From: Tolypothrix campylonemoides VB511288
GTDB taxonomy: Bacteria; Cyanobacteriota; Cyanobacteriia; Cyanobacteriales; Nostocaceae
DNA: 64,000 bases
Reading direction: 5' to 3'
NCBI GenBank assembly: GCA_000828075.3
Contig: JXCB02000023.1
Coordinates: forward strand, 543,937-607,936
The notes under the pieces were generated by a model, which saw only the letters and a list, made by a program, of their open reading frames with translations, was not told the origin of the DNA and made no database searches. Below are positions 53,955 to 62,524 of the stretch, piece by piece. Every line of letters starts with the position of its first letter. Position 1 is the first letter of the stretch. Made by a program: the position numbers and the translations under genes.

Positions 53955-53983
53955 ACAAGCCCGCTAATGCGGGCTTTGTTCTT
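53955..53983 (+). terminator. Rho-independent terminator after glmM
   Basis: Stem AAGCCCGC with GCGGGCTT around TAAT (53957-53976), followed by TGTTCTT. Good stability and T-richness; about 80 nt past the glmM stop. Confidence 0.85.
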
Positions 53984-53987
53984 GTAC

Positions 53988-54179
53988 TCACATGCCAGCA
54001 TCACCAAGTTGAGCAATTTCTTGGTTCAAGCTGTCCAATTCTTTCTGTGTCATACTCAACCTTAAGACTGACACTAACTCTCTGGCTACTTGTCTGTCCT
54101 TACGGGCAATCCATAGCGCAATCTGCCCTGCTTTACTTCCTGGAACATCATTTAATAGAGCTATAAAAGCACAAAATTT
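53988..54179 (-). pseudogene. C-terminal fragment of an unidentified gene
   Basis: The - strand frame reads FIALLNDVPGSKAGQIALWI, ARKDRQVARELVSVLRLSMT and ends QEIAQLGDAGM with a stop at 53988. The sequence is protein-like but has no start codon before the frame dissolves into A/T-rich DNA near 54180, so it looks like a truncated remnant. I do not recognise the family. Confidence 0.45.
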
Positions 54180-54354
54180 GTAAAATTTATATAAAAATTT
54201 TCTAATTAAATTTAAAGTTTTAAGAGTAAGATTTTATTAATATGATCATCTGCACTGTACAAACGTCATCTTTGCGCCTGTACTTATATCCAGGTTTTAA
54301 AAATTTTTAATAGCCCTGATCTGCACAAAAAGTTGTATATTAGCGTAAGTTTTG

Positions 54355-55134
54355 ATGCTAGTTTTTGTCATACCCCTCAAAAGCCCACAAGCTTCCAAAT
54401 CTTGGGAGCTTGTAACCAAGTTATTTGAAAGAACCATTAAATCAATTTGCAATCAGACTTCCTCAGACTATAGGGTGATTGTTGTTTGCCATGAGCGACC
54501 ACGGCTAGAATTTCATCATCCCTACGTTAGATATATTGAAGTTGATTTTCCACCAGCAAACGAGCCAGACGCCTTCTCTAGAGGACATACCGACAAAGGA
54601 CGAAAAATTCTCAAGGGATTAATTCATGCTCAAGAATTTTCTCCAACTTATACTATGACAGTTGATGCTGATGATTGTGTCAGCAAGTATTTAGCAGAAT
54701 TTGTCAGTCAAAATAGGAATTGTGATGGTTGGTTTATCAATAAAGGTTATAAGTATCAAGACGGCAGTGATTTTCTATATGTTAAAAGAAGAAAATTTTA
54801 TCGAATGTGTGGAAGTTGCAATATTCTCAGGTATGACTTGAATAATCTACCAAACAATCCAGAGTACAACCGTGGTTATGGTTACTATAAATTTTATGTT
54901 GACCACGAGAAAGTCAGAGAAACTTTAGCTAAAAATGGGAATCAGCTTCAGCGATTGCCATTTCCAGGTGCAGTTTATATTGTTGCCACCGGAGAAAATC
55001 TTTATTACGGAACAACCAAGTTAACATTTAATATATTTAATCGTAAAGGGTTAAATCAATCAATTCGCGAAGAATTTAATTTATATCCATTGAATAAAAA
55101 TTTAGTGAGAACAGAACCGCTATATTCAAGATAA
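54355..55134 (+). CDS. Putative glycosyltransferase, GT-A type
   Basis: A 259-residue protein with a GT2-like N-terminal half: FVIPLKSPQASKSWELVTKL, RTIKSICNQTSSDYRVIVVC, and the metal-binding TMTVDADDCVSKYLAEF near residue 105. The C-terminal half (YRMCGSCNILRYDLNNLPNN) is unlike common GT2 members. The family may be one of the uncharacterised glycosyltransferase groups near hps genes. ATG 54355 lacks a good ribosome site. It is A/T-rich relative to its neighbours. Confidence 0.68.
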   Translation: MLVFVIPLKSPQASKSWELVTKLFERTIKSICNQTSSDYRVIVVCHERPRLEFHHPYVRYIEVDFPPANEPDAFSRGHTDKGRKILKGLIHAQEFSPTYTMTVDADDCVSKYLAEFVSQNRNCDGWFINKGYKYQDGSDFLYVKRRKFYRMCGSCNILRYDLNNLPNNPEYNRGYGYYKFYVDHEKVRETLAKNGNQLQRLPFPGAVYIVATGENLYYGTTKLTFNIFNRKGLNQSIREEFNLYPLNKNLVRTEPLYSR

Positions 55135-55194
55135 TCTGTAACAATAAAGCGATCGCTCACGAGTGAGGGATTTCCAAGAAATAAATTATTCATT

Positions 55195-55297
55195 TTGTGG
55201 GGTGGGCGTCCCCGCCCGCCCAGTTAATAGGACGGACTAGAAGCCCCGAAGTTCTGATCGGAGGGAACCTCCGCTCAGACTTCTCTCCATCCCACAA
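55195..55297. repeat. Dispersed inverted-repeat segment
   Basis: TTGTGGGGTGGGCG at the left and CATCCCACAA at the right form imperfect ends around GC-rich hairpins. The same TTGTGGGATGGGC motif appears, inverted, near 80-102. It occupies much of the 55135-55552 gap upstream of hpsL; no other gene is visible there. Confidence 0.5.
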
Positions 55298-55552
55298 GAA
55301 AAATCTGAATATTTTTTAATTTGGAAGTCCCTTAACGGGGGTATTTACCGACGAAAGAACTCAGAACTCACCCAATGAAAATGTTCAGGAAGGTTTAAAA
55401 TCGAGATCTAATTCTGGTTCCTAGCTGCGTGTATAGCGCCCCTAAATTCCGTTAGGGAGGAAGAAAAGAATTCTTTCCTTACTCAATCCCCCAAATTTCG
55501 TATCTGGGGATATTCTGCGTTCTGCATTCTGTATTCTTCTTAAAGCGCCGCC

Positions 55553-57268
55553 ATGCTCACAGCAAAGCTAAAATCCAAGAAATACAAAAAAGCCAAAAAA
55601 CAGCAGCAAAAGGAAACTCCAACCCTTAGCCTCAAAGAACGTTTAGCCGAGAAGCGCAAATCTGCACAAGCGCGGAAAGAATTCACCAATTTTTTAATCC
55701 CTGTCATTGTTGGCGGTATCTTCTTTGGGATTCTCATGGCTTTTGTCGGTGGAATTAAGGCAGCAGTCCCAGGTTTATTGGGGATCATTACTATTGCTTT
55801 GTCTTACAAATATCCTCGTCAAGCCCTTTTTGCTTTCCTGATTTACGTGCCGTTTGGCGGTACCATCACCTACTACATTGGCAATAGTCCCATACTTCAA
55901 ATAGCGAAAGACTCCTTCTACATTCCAGCGCTAATTGCAATTTGGCAAATTTGTCGTAAGCAGCGGCTACCCCTGATTATTCCCCAAGCCATTAAAACTC
56001 CACTGTTTATTTTGTTGGGCATATGTCTGCTCACGCTGGTATTTGTAAATGGAGGACAGCAGTTCAACCCACCCTCCACTCAACTATCGGATAATTCAGA
56101 ACTGGAAATACCAATAGGCATGGGAATACTAGGTTTGAAAGTACTTTTGGGCTATGTACCTTTAATAGGTTGCGCTTATTATCTCATTCGCAATAAGCGA
56201 GATTTCCTATTTTTATCGCGCCTACAAGTTATCCTCATATTAGTGTGCTGTGCCCTGGGACTTGTTCAATACTTATTATTATCAAGGGGGATATGTCAAG
56301 GCACTAGATATTTAGAAGGAGCAGATCAATTCAGGGCATCAATTGAAGCGCGTTGTTTCATCGGTGGTTCTCTCATTTATAGTCCAGAACAAGGGGTTAT
56401 TCGTTTACCAGGAACCTTTGTTGCGCCTTGGCAGTGGGCATGGTTTTTAATTTCCAGCACCTTTTTTGCCTTTGCCTGCGGCTTTAGTGATCCTTCTAGA
56501 ATCTGGCGGATTCTCAGTTTAGGTTCTATGGCATTAGTCTTTATCAATGCAGTTGTTTCCGGGCAGAGAATAGCCTTAGCATTAGTGCCTGTATGCTTCG
56601 TCGCTTTGCTCTTGCTCACTGGTGAAATTCGCAACCTAAAACGATTTCTCCCTATAGGAGTCGGACTCGTCATTATTTTAGGAATTGCAATGGTAGCTAA
56701 TCCTGAAATCGTAGGACAGAGGATAGAAAGTCTGAACGCACGCTGGCAAGCTTCACCGCCACAAGAGTTTATTGTGCAGCAATTTAATGAGGTGTGGAAA
56801 AACTTAGATGGACCGTTAGGAAGTGGTTTAGGACGTGCTACTAACTCTGCCCGTTTGCTAGGTCAAACCAAACTAGTGGAAACCTACTATCCCAAAATAC
56901 TCTATGAAATTGGACCATTGGGAATGCTGGGGTTTCTTGCTTTAGTCACAACTTTAACAATTGTGTGCTTCCAAACTTATCGTTCAGTCAAAAATCCTAT
57001 TTTCCGCAGTTACGCAGGTGCTTTATGGGTCTTCATACTGTTTATGAGTTACAACACCTACTATTATCCTTTGGACGTTGATCCGGTAGCTGTCTATTAC
57101 TGGTTTTTTGCTGGAGTCCTTTTGAAATTGCCAGAAATAGATAAGCAAGAAAGACTCTTAGAAGCACAAGCAAAAGGACTCCGAGGGAAGAAGATGAGGG
57201 AGATGAGGGAGCGAGGGAGTGAGGGAGCGAGGGAGCGAGGGAGCGAGGGAGTGAGGGAGAATAATTAA
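55553..57268 (+). CDS. hpsL: Hormogonium polysaccharide biosynthesis protein HpsL (O-antigen ligase-like)
   Basis: Integral membrane protein of 571 residues. A basic, lysine-rich N-terminus (KSKKYKKAKKQQQKETPTLS) leads into KEFTNFLIPVIVGGIFFGIL and about eleven further membrane helices, with a Wzy_C-type region (VVSGQRIALALVPVCFVALL; LGSGLGRATNSARLLG). I recognise the family as HpsL, implicated in polysaccharide secretion for gliding hormogonia. It probably polymerises or ligates the chain. The last 25 or so residues (RERGSEGARERGSEGVRENN) are encoded by a GAGCGAGG/GAGTGAGG array and look added. Confidence 0.85.
   Translation: MLTAKLKSKKYKKAKKQQQKETPTLSLKERLAEKRKSAQARKEFTNFLIPVIVGGIFFGILMAFVGGIKAAVPGLLGIITIALSYKYPRQALFAFLIYVPFGGTITYYIGNSPILQIAKDSFYIPALIAIWQICRKQRLPLIIPQAIKTPLFILLGICLLTLVFVNGGQQFNPPSTQLSDNSELEIPIGMGILGLKVLLGYVPLIGCAYYLIRNKRDFLFLSRLQVILILVCCALGLVQYLLLSRGICQGTRYLEGADQFRASIEARCFIGGSLIYSPEQGVIRLPGTFVAPWQWAWFLISSTFFAFACGFSDPSRIWRILSLGSMALVFINAVVSGQRIALALVPVCFVALLLLTGEIRNLKRFLPIGVGLVIILGIAMVANPEIVGQRIESLNARWQASPPQEFIVQQFNEVWKNLDGPLGSGLGRATNSARLLGQTKLVETYYPKILYEIGPLGMLGFLALVTTLTIVCFQTYRSVKNPIFRSYAGALWVFILFMSYNTYYYPLDVDPVAVYYWFFAGVLLKLPEIDKQERLLEAQAKGLRGKKMREMRERGSEGARERGSEGVRENN
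57193..57260. repeat. GAGGGAGC/GAGGGAGT array in the hpsL 3' end
   Basis: About eight units of 8 nt, preceded by GATGAGGGA units, are read in frame by the end of hpsL and add a charged Arg/Glu/Gly/Ser tail. The array matches those at 43038-43088 and 52004-52117. Confidence 0.85.
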
Positions 57269-57275
57269 TTGACTA

Positions 57276-58274
57276 ATGACTATTAACATGAATTTGCCTT
57301 TAATTTCTGTGATTATCCCCACCTACTGTCGTGAGGAACCACTACGCGATAGCATTGCTGATATCCTGAAACAGGACTACCCAAATTATGAAGTTTTGGT
57401 TGTGGATCAAACCCCAAAACATCAGCCAGAAATTGAAGCTTACCTAGAGGAATTATCTGCAGCCAGTAAAATAAAATGGTTCCGTTTGAATTGGGCAAGT
57501 TTGCCAGGGGCGCGGAATTATGCTGTGCGGCGGGCAGCAGGTGAAATAATTTTATTTATTGATGATGATGTACAATTACCAGACGGATTTCTAGCAGCCC
57601 ATGCAAAAAACTATTTGGAAAATCCAGAAGTGGGCGCTGTTGCTGGACGCGTATTTGACAGAATGAAATTAGGTGATTCTGGGGGAAAATTGCAGATTGA
57701 ATATCTTCCTCCTCAAGCAATGGACCCAGGAATTGCTTGGTATTATATAGATTTGGTGCATACAATAAAACCCCAAGAAGTGCTAACAGCAAGGGGTTGT
57801 AATATGTCGTTTCGCAGCGAAATTTTTACCAAATACGGACTGAAATTTGATGAAAGGTTTCGCGGTAGTGCAGTGCGAGAAGAATCTGATTTCTGTTTAA
57901 GATTGCGGCAAACTGGATATAAAATTTGGTACGATCCAGAGGCACATTTAGTGCATCTTGGAGAAGAAACGGGAGGTTGCCATGATATTAGTATGCGCTC
58001 TCTAAAATATCAACTTACCTTTTACCACAACCATTTTTTAATGGGGCTGAAAAATCTCACTGCTACCCAAGCCTTACGCCTTTACGCCCGTTTATTTGAC
58101 TGTCACGTTCTTGGACGCCCTCCTTGCCACAAAAGCGGTTCTCCCATCAAAATTCTCACTCGCGGCGTTTTCTACTCTTTAGGTTTTTTGAAAGCTTTAG
58201 GTACTGTCATTCAATCAATTTGGAATGATGGTCAAATTTATACTCACATAGATGAACAAGTAAAAAGTGTTTAA
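57276..58274 (+). CDS. hpsN: Hormogonium polysaccharide glycosyltransferase HpsN (GT2)
   Basis: GT-A transferase of 332 residues. ISVIIPTYCREEPLRDSIAD, VLVVDQTP, LPGARNYAVRRAAGEIILFI followed by DDDVQLP (metal-binding acids), and FDERFRGSAVREESDFCLRL give the standard GT2 order. Located 7 nt after hpsL in the order expected for hpsL-N-O-P. ATG 57276 or 57288. The donor sugar is not known to me. Confidence 0.82.
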   Translation: MTINMNLPLISVIIPTYCREEPLRDSIADILKQDYPNYEVLVVDQTPKHQPEIEAYLEELSAASKIKWFRLNWASLPGARNYAVRRAAGEIILFIDDDVQLPDGFLAAHAKNYLENPEVGAVAGRVFDRMKLGDSGGKLQIEYLPPQAMDPGIAWYYIDLVHTIKPQEVLTARGCNMSFRSEIFTKYGLKFDERFRGSAVREESDFCLRLRQTGYKIWYDPEAHLVHLGEETGGCHDISMRSLKYQLTFYHNHFLMGLKNLTATQALRLYARLFDCHVLGRPPCHKSGSPIKILTRGVFYSLGFLKALGTVIQSIWNDGQIYTHIDEQVKSV

Positions 58275-58343
58275 ACCACAGACAAACACAGATAAATTTA
58301 CTATCTCTTATCTGTGTTCATCTGTGTCCATCTGTGGTTCAAT
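58275..58343. repeat. Inverted repeat of CACAGATG-type units upstream of hpsO
   Basis: ACCACAGACAAACACAGATAA pairs loosely with TTATCTGTGTTCATCTGTG and CATCTGTGGTT. A similar structure follows hpsO at 59578-59643, so hpsO is framed by two copies; both could act as transcript hairpins. Confidence 0.6.
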
Positions 58344-58370
58344 ATTCAAAACTCTCTATTATAAATATCG

Positions 58371-59546
58371 ATGAAAATTCTCGTAGCAAGTCACACTTAT
58401 ATAATAGACATTAACTGTGAAAAACTACGCATTTTGTCTCAGCTAGAACCTGAAATTGAAGTAACAGTTGTCGTACCAAAAAAGTGGAAACCTGGCGGTG
58501 TTCAGAACAAAATAATTGCAACTCAATACCGTGATGAAGGCAAATTTCGCATAGTTCCTGTTTCTAACTTTAGCCAAAATCATCAAGGGCTGCTGACTTT
58601 TGGCGCTGATTTGATACCTTTGTTAGCAAAGTTCCGTCCCCAGATTATTCAAGTAGAACAAGGGTCTAGGGGACTGGCTTATGCTGAGATGATTACTTTA
58701 AATCAGCTATTAGGACTTAAGGCAAAAAATGTATTTTTTACCTGGTGGAATCTTCCTTACAATCTAAAATTTCCAGTTTCTTTGTTAGAGAAATATAACC
58801 TAACCCTGAGCCACGGTATTATTTCAGGTAATCAAGATGGTGCAGAAGTTTTACGCCAACACGGATACAAAGGAAAAATAAAAGTTATGCCTCAACTGGG
58901 TGTAGATGAAACTTTATTTACTCCTACATCACAGCCAGAACTAGCAACTAAGTTAGGAATTGAACCACATGATTTTGTTGTGGGATTCGTCGGGCGTTTT
59001 GTTCAAGAAAAGGGATTACTAACTCTTGTAAACGCCCTAGCTACTTTGAAGGATAAATCTTGGAAATTTCTACTTTTGGGACGTGGTTCGTTGCAATCAG
59101 AATTAATGAATCAAGCTGCAAAACATAATATTCAAAACAGAATAATTTTAGTTGAAAGCGTTTCACATGATGAAGTGCCAAAGTATATCAATTTAATGAG
59201 TACTTTAGTCTTGCCATCGGAAACAAACTACAAGCTTAAAAATCTAACTTCTGTTGGTTGGAAAGAACAATTTGGTCATGTACTTATTGAAGCAATGGCT
59301 TGTAAAGTCCCCGTGATTGGTTCTAATTCTGGCGAAATCCCTTATGTGATAGGCAATGCTGGATTAATATTTCCTGAAGCAGATGCGAAAGCACTTGCTG
59401 ATTGCATCGTTCAATTGATGGAAAAACCTGAATTGGCTAAAAATTTAGGCGAGATGGGTTATCAAAAAGCAATGACTCAATACACAAATAAAGCTTTGGC
59501 AAAACAGCAATTAGAGTTTTATAAAGAACTTGTTAGTAGTCATTAA
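58371..59546 (+). CDS. hpsO: Hormogonium polysaccharide glycosyltransferase HpsO (GT4)
   Basis: GT-B transferase of 391 residues (MKILVASHTYIIDINCEKLR). FVVGFVGRFVQEKGLLTLVN and EQFGHVLIEAMACKVPVIGS mark the donor domain and E-x7-E pair, and VFFTWWNLPYNLKFPVSLLE is distinctive in the N-terminal half. Name assigned from position between hpsN and hpsP and from recognition of the sequence type. Cytoplasmic or membrane-associated. Confidence 0.82.
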   Translation: MKILVASHTYIIDINCEKLRILSQLEPEIEVTVVVPKKWKPGGVQNKIIATQYRDEGKFRIVPVSNFSQNHQGLLTFGADLIPLLAKFRPQIIQVEQGSRGLAYAEMITLNQLLGLKAKNVFFTWWNLPYNLKFPVSLLEKYNLTLSHGIISGNQDGAEVLRQHGYKGKIKVMPQLGVDETLFTPTSQPELATKLGIEPHDFVVGFVGRFVQEKGLLTLVNALATLKDKSWKFLLLGRGSLQSELMNQAAKHNIQNRIILVESVSHDEVPKYINLMSTLVLPSETNYKLKNLTSVGWKEQFGHVLIEAMACKVPVIGSNSGEIPYVIGNAGLIFPEADAKALADCIVQLMEKPELAKNLGEMGYQKAMTQYTNKALAKQQLEFYKELVSSH

Positions 59547-59577
59547 ATCTTTTGCCGAAGTCAATGTAATGAAAATG

Positions 59578-59643
59578 AAACCACAGATGCACACAGATGC
59601 ACACAGATAAATTATCTATGTTAATCTTTGTGCATCGGTGGTT
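59578..59643. repeat. Inverted repeat of CACAGATG-type units downstream of hpsO
   Basis: AACCACAGATGCACACAGAT repeated at the left pairs with ATCTTTGTGCATCGGTGGTT at the right. It is the second of two related structures around hpsO. Confidence 0.6.
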
Positions 59644-59744
59644 CTAAATTATCATTTTATGACTTTTGCAAAAAGTCTATTTAGTTATTATAGCAATCTT
59701 AAATAATAAGCCCTACGGGCACGCGACTTGGAACGTGAACAACA

Positions 59745-59777
59745 AGATTCCCGACTTCTTAAAGAAGTCGGGAATCT
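59745..59777. repeat. Second copy of the AGATTCCCGACTTCTT palindrome
   Basis: Same 16-bp arms as at 30561-30593 with one A in the loop. Here the shared flank GTGAACAACA lies to the left, so the copy is inverted relative to the first. It sits between hpsO and hpsP and may weaken read-through. Confidence 0.75.
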
Positions 59778-59832
59778 GAACCAATGAATTTTCAATGACG
59801 AATGACTAATGAGTAATAACAACTAACATAAT

Positions 59833-61026
59833 ATGCGAGTTCTACAAATTGTTCCCTCAATTTCTCTAATATATGGCGGTCCCAGTCAAATGGTACTAGG
59901 GCTATCTTCTGCATTGGCACGGCAAGGAGTAGAAGTTACAATTCTGACAACTGACAGTAATGGTGATACTGGTCAAGAACCCTTGGACGTTCCTTTAAAT
60001 ACCCCAATCGAACAGAATGGTTATAAAATAATATACTTCCGTTGCGCCCCTTTTCGTCGCTACAAATTCTCTATTGACTTACTTAAATGGTTAAATATTC
60101 ACGCCCATACGTTTAATTTCGCTCATATTCATGCTCTATTCTCCCCTGTTAGCAGTGTTGCTGCAACGATTTGTCGTTGGCAAAAGCTACCGTATATTTT
60201 GCGTCCTTTAGGAACTTTAGATCCAGCAGATTTACGCAAAAAAAGGCAATTAAAACAGCTTTATGCAGCAGTTTTAGAACGTCCAAATTTAGCTGGTGCA
60301 GCCGCTATTCACTTTACCAGTGTTCAAGAAGCCAAAGTATCAGAAAGATTTGGAGTCTCTACACGAGATTTAGTGATTCCTTTGGGTGTTATCCCCCCTC
60401 AGTCTTCCCTTTTTAAGGGGAGAAGTGAGGTGCGCCAGCAGTTCAGTATTCCCCTGAATGTACCCTTGCTGCTGTTTATGTCTCGTATTGATCCAAAAAA
60501 AGGGTTGAATTTGCTGCTTCCAGCGTTAGAGACGCTTTTAGCTGAAGGGTTAAATTTTCACTTTGTTTTAGCCGGAACAAATCCCCAAGACCCAGGTTAC
60601 GAAGAAAAGATAAAATCACAGATACAAACATCACCATTGCGATCGCACACAACTATCACTGGCTTTGTTACAGGTGAATTAAAATCTTCCCTTCTCCAAG
60701 CTGCTGATTTATTCGTTTTGCCATCGTATTATGAAAACTTTGGTATTGCTGTAGCCGAAGCGATGGTATCAGGGACGCCAGTAGCAATATCAGACCAAGT
60801 GCATATTTGTCAAGAAGTGCGTGATAGCGAGTCGGGATGGGTGGGTGCAACAAATGTGTCAGAACTCACTAACTTACTTCGTATAGCTTTACAAAATCCC
60901 TCAGAACGTCAACGACGGGGACTATGTGCCAAAGAGTATGCATTGAAAAATTATAGTTGGGATGCGATCGCTCTTCAAACCATTGAAGCGTATAATCAAA
61001 TCTTGTCCCACTTGGACGTAAAATAA
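59833..61026 (+). CDS. hpsP: Hormogonium polysaccharide glycosyltransferase HpsP (GT4)
   Basis: GT-B transferase of 397 residues. MRVLQIVPSISLIYGGPSQM at the N-terminus, RPLGTLDPADLRKKRQLKQL in the linker region, LLFMSRIDPKKGLNLLLPAL and GFVTGELKSSLLQAADLFVL, then YENFGIAVAEAMVSGTPVAI with the family's two glutamates. It is a paralogue of the transferase at 16159, with motif order and spacing nearly the same. Separated from hpsO by about 290 bp of repeats, it may have its own promoter. Confidence 0.83.
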   Translation: MRVLQIVPSISLIYGGPSQMVLGLSSALARQGVEVTILTTDSNGDTGQEPLDVPLNTPIEQNGYKIIYFRCAPFRRYKFSIDLLKWLNIHAHTFNFAHIHALFSPVSSVAATICRWQKLPYILRPLGTLDPADLRKKRQLKQLYAAVLERPNLAGAAAIHFTSVQEAKVSERFGVSTRDLVIPLGVIPPQSSLFKGRSEVRQQFSIPLNVPLLLFMSRIDPKKGLNLLLPALETLLAEGLNFHFVLAGTNPQDPGYEEKIKSQIQTSPLRSHTTITGFVTGELKSSLLQAADLFVLPSYYENFGIAVAEAMVSGTPVAISDQVHICQEVRDSESGWVGATNVSELTNLLRIALQNPSERQRRGLCAKEYALKNYSWDAIALQTIEAYNQILSHLDVK

Positions 61027-61160
61027 TAAGTCTGTTTGTGCAAGTTTGCACAAGCTAAAATTTTGTTTCATTGAGCTAAACTCCAATCGACTAACCGGAG
61101 TTTTGTGGCATCATGGCAAGATAGAATACATATGCCTTTCTGAACTACAGGGAATCTCAC

Positions 61161-61799
61161 ATGGCTCTCCATCTAGGCGACACAGTACCAAACTTTACCC
61201 AAGCCTCCTCCACTGGAAACATAGACTTTTACGAATGGGCTGGCGACAGCTGGGTTGTACTTTTCTCTCACCCTGCAGACTACACACCTGTTTGCACAAC
61301 AGAGTTAGGACAAGTCGCTAAGCTAAAGCCAGAATTTGACAAGCGTAACGTTAAAGTGATAGCTCTGAGCGTTGATGATGTTGAATCCCACAAAGGATGG
61401 ATTGGAGACATTGAGGAAACTCAAAACGCTACTCTCAACTATCCTATTTTGGCAGACGCGGATCGCAAGGTTTCTGACCTTTACGACATGATTCACCCCA
61501 ACGCCAATCCATCTTTGACTGTGCGTACAGTCTTCATCATCGACCCTAACAAGAAACTGCGTTTGAGCTTAACCTATCCCCCAAGCACCGGACGCAACTT
61601 TGATGAAATTCTGCGGGTGATTGATTCGCTGCAGTTGACTGACAACTACAGTGTAGCGACACCAGCTGACTGGAAAGATGGCGATGACACAGTCATCGTT
61701 CCTTCGCTAAAAGATCCAGAAGTCCTGAAGGAGAAATTCCCCAAAGGTTATCGGGAAATTAAGCCCTATCTGCGCTTGACTCCTCAACCTAATAAGTAA
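61161..61799 (+). CDS. 1-Cys peroxiredoxin (Prx6 type)
   Basis: Thiol peroxidase of 212 residues that reduces hydrogen peroxide and alkyl hydroperoxides in the cytoplasm. The peroxidatic cysteine is Cys45 in HPADYTPVCTTELGQVAKLK, with the Thr and later Arg of the active site (NPSLTVRTVFIIDPNKKLRL). The long C-terminal domain (DWKDGDDTVIVPSLKDPEVL, FPKGYREIKPYLRLTPQP) is characteristic of the Prx6/1-Cys group. No resolving cysteine is visible. A strong terminator follows, so it is probably monocistronic. Confidence 0.94.
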   Translation: MALHLGDTVPNFTQASSTGNIDFYEWAGDSWVVLFSHPADYTPVCTTELGQVAKLKPEFDKRNVKVIALSVDDVESHKGWIGDIEETQNATLNYPILADADRKVSDLYDMIHPNANPSLTVRTVFIIDPNKKLRLSLTYPPSTGRNFDEILRVIDSLQLTDNYSVATPADWKDGDDTVIVPSLKDPEVLKEKFPKGYREIKPYLRLTPQPNK

Positions 61800-61821
61800 A
61801 TCCTGAAATATTTCGCGCAAG

Positions 61822-61862
61822 TGCTGTAGAGACGAAAAATTTCCCGTCTCTACAGCATTTTT
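61822..61862 (+). terminator. Rho-independent terminator after the peroxiredoxin gene
   Basis: Perfect 13-bp stem TGCTGTAGAGACG with its complement CGTCTCTACAGCA around a 10-nt loop, ending in a T run (TTTTT). About 20 nt past the stop codon. Confidence 0.9.
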
Positions 61863-61916
61863 GCGTAAGAATAAAAAATATAAAGCCAGTGGGGTAGGCA
61901 GTTAGAGAAAATAATT

Positions 61917-62501
61917 ATGCTTTCATCTCCTATTTTTTTACGAATGCCGCCAGATTTACAAATGACAGATGAGCAATTTTTTGAATTCTGTCAGGTTAAT
62001 CAAGATTTACGTATCGAACGTAATCAATTTGGTGAGCTATCAATTATGCCTTTTACTGGTTCAGAAACAGGCAATCGTAACTTTAACATAGCTCTTCAGT
62101 TGGGAATTTGGGCAAATCAGAACGGAACAGGTATTTGTTTTGATTCGAGTAGTGGATTTAAGCTATCAACAGGTGCAGAAAGGTCGCCTGATGCCTCTTG
62201 GATGAAACTAGAACGGTGGAATGCTTTAACACTAGAACAACAGCAAAGGTTTGCCCCCATTTACCCAGATTTTGTCGTAGAACTGCGATCGCCTTCTGAT
62301 AATCTTCAACCTTTAAAAGACAAAATGGAAGAATATATGAAGGAACCGGGAATACAGTTAGGTTGCTTGATTGACCGCAAGCATCGCAAAGTTTATATTT
62401 ATCGTCCTGGAATGTTAGAAGAATGTTTAGATAACCCTACTACAGTTAGTGGCGATCCAGTTTTGCCAGGATTTGTTTTAAATATGAGTAAGATTTGGTA
62501 A
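61917..62501 (+). CDS. Uma2 family endonuclease-like protein (DUF820), copy 1
   Basis: Restriction-fold protein of 194 residues. ERNQFGELSIMPFTGSETG, RSPDASWMKLERW, YPDFVVELRSPSDNLQPLKD and LGCLIDRKHRKVYIYRPG contain the conserved acids and lysine of DUF820. It is followed 23 nt later by a near-identical gene, so the pair arose by tandem duplication. Role unknown. Compared with copy 2, PPT is PFT here and the LGWLID tryptophan is cysteine, small losses of consensus that may mean relaxed selection. Confidence 0.87.
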   Translation: MLSSPIFLRMPPDLQMTDEQFFEFCQVNQDLRIERNQFGELSIMPFTGSETGNRNFNIALQLGIWANQNGTGICFDSSSGFKLSTGAERSPDASWMKLERWNALTLEQQQRFAPIYPDFVVELRSPSDNLQPLKDKMEEYMKEPGIQLGCLIDRKHRKVYIYRPGMLEECLDNPTTVSGDPVLPGFVLNMSKIW

Positions 62502-62524
62502 CTTAAGCTCTTGGGAAATTCCAT

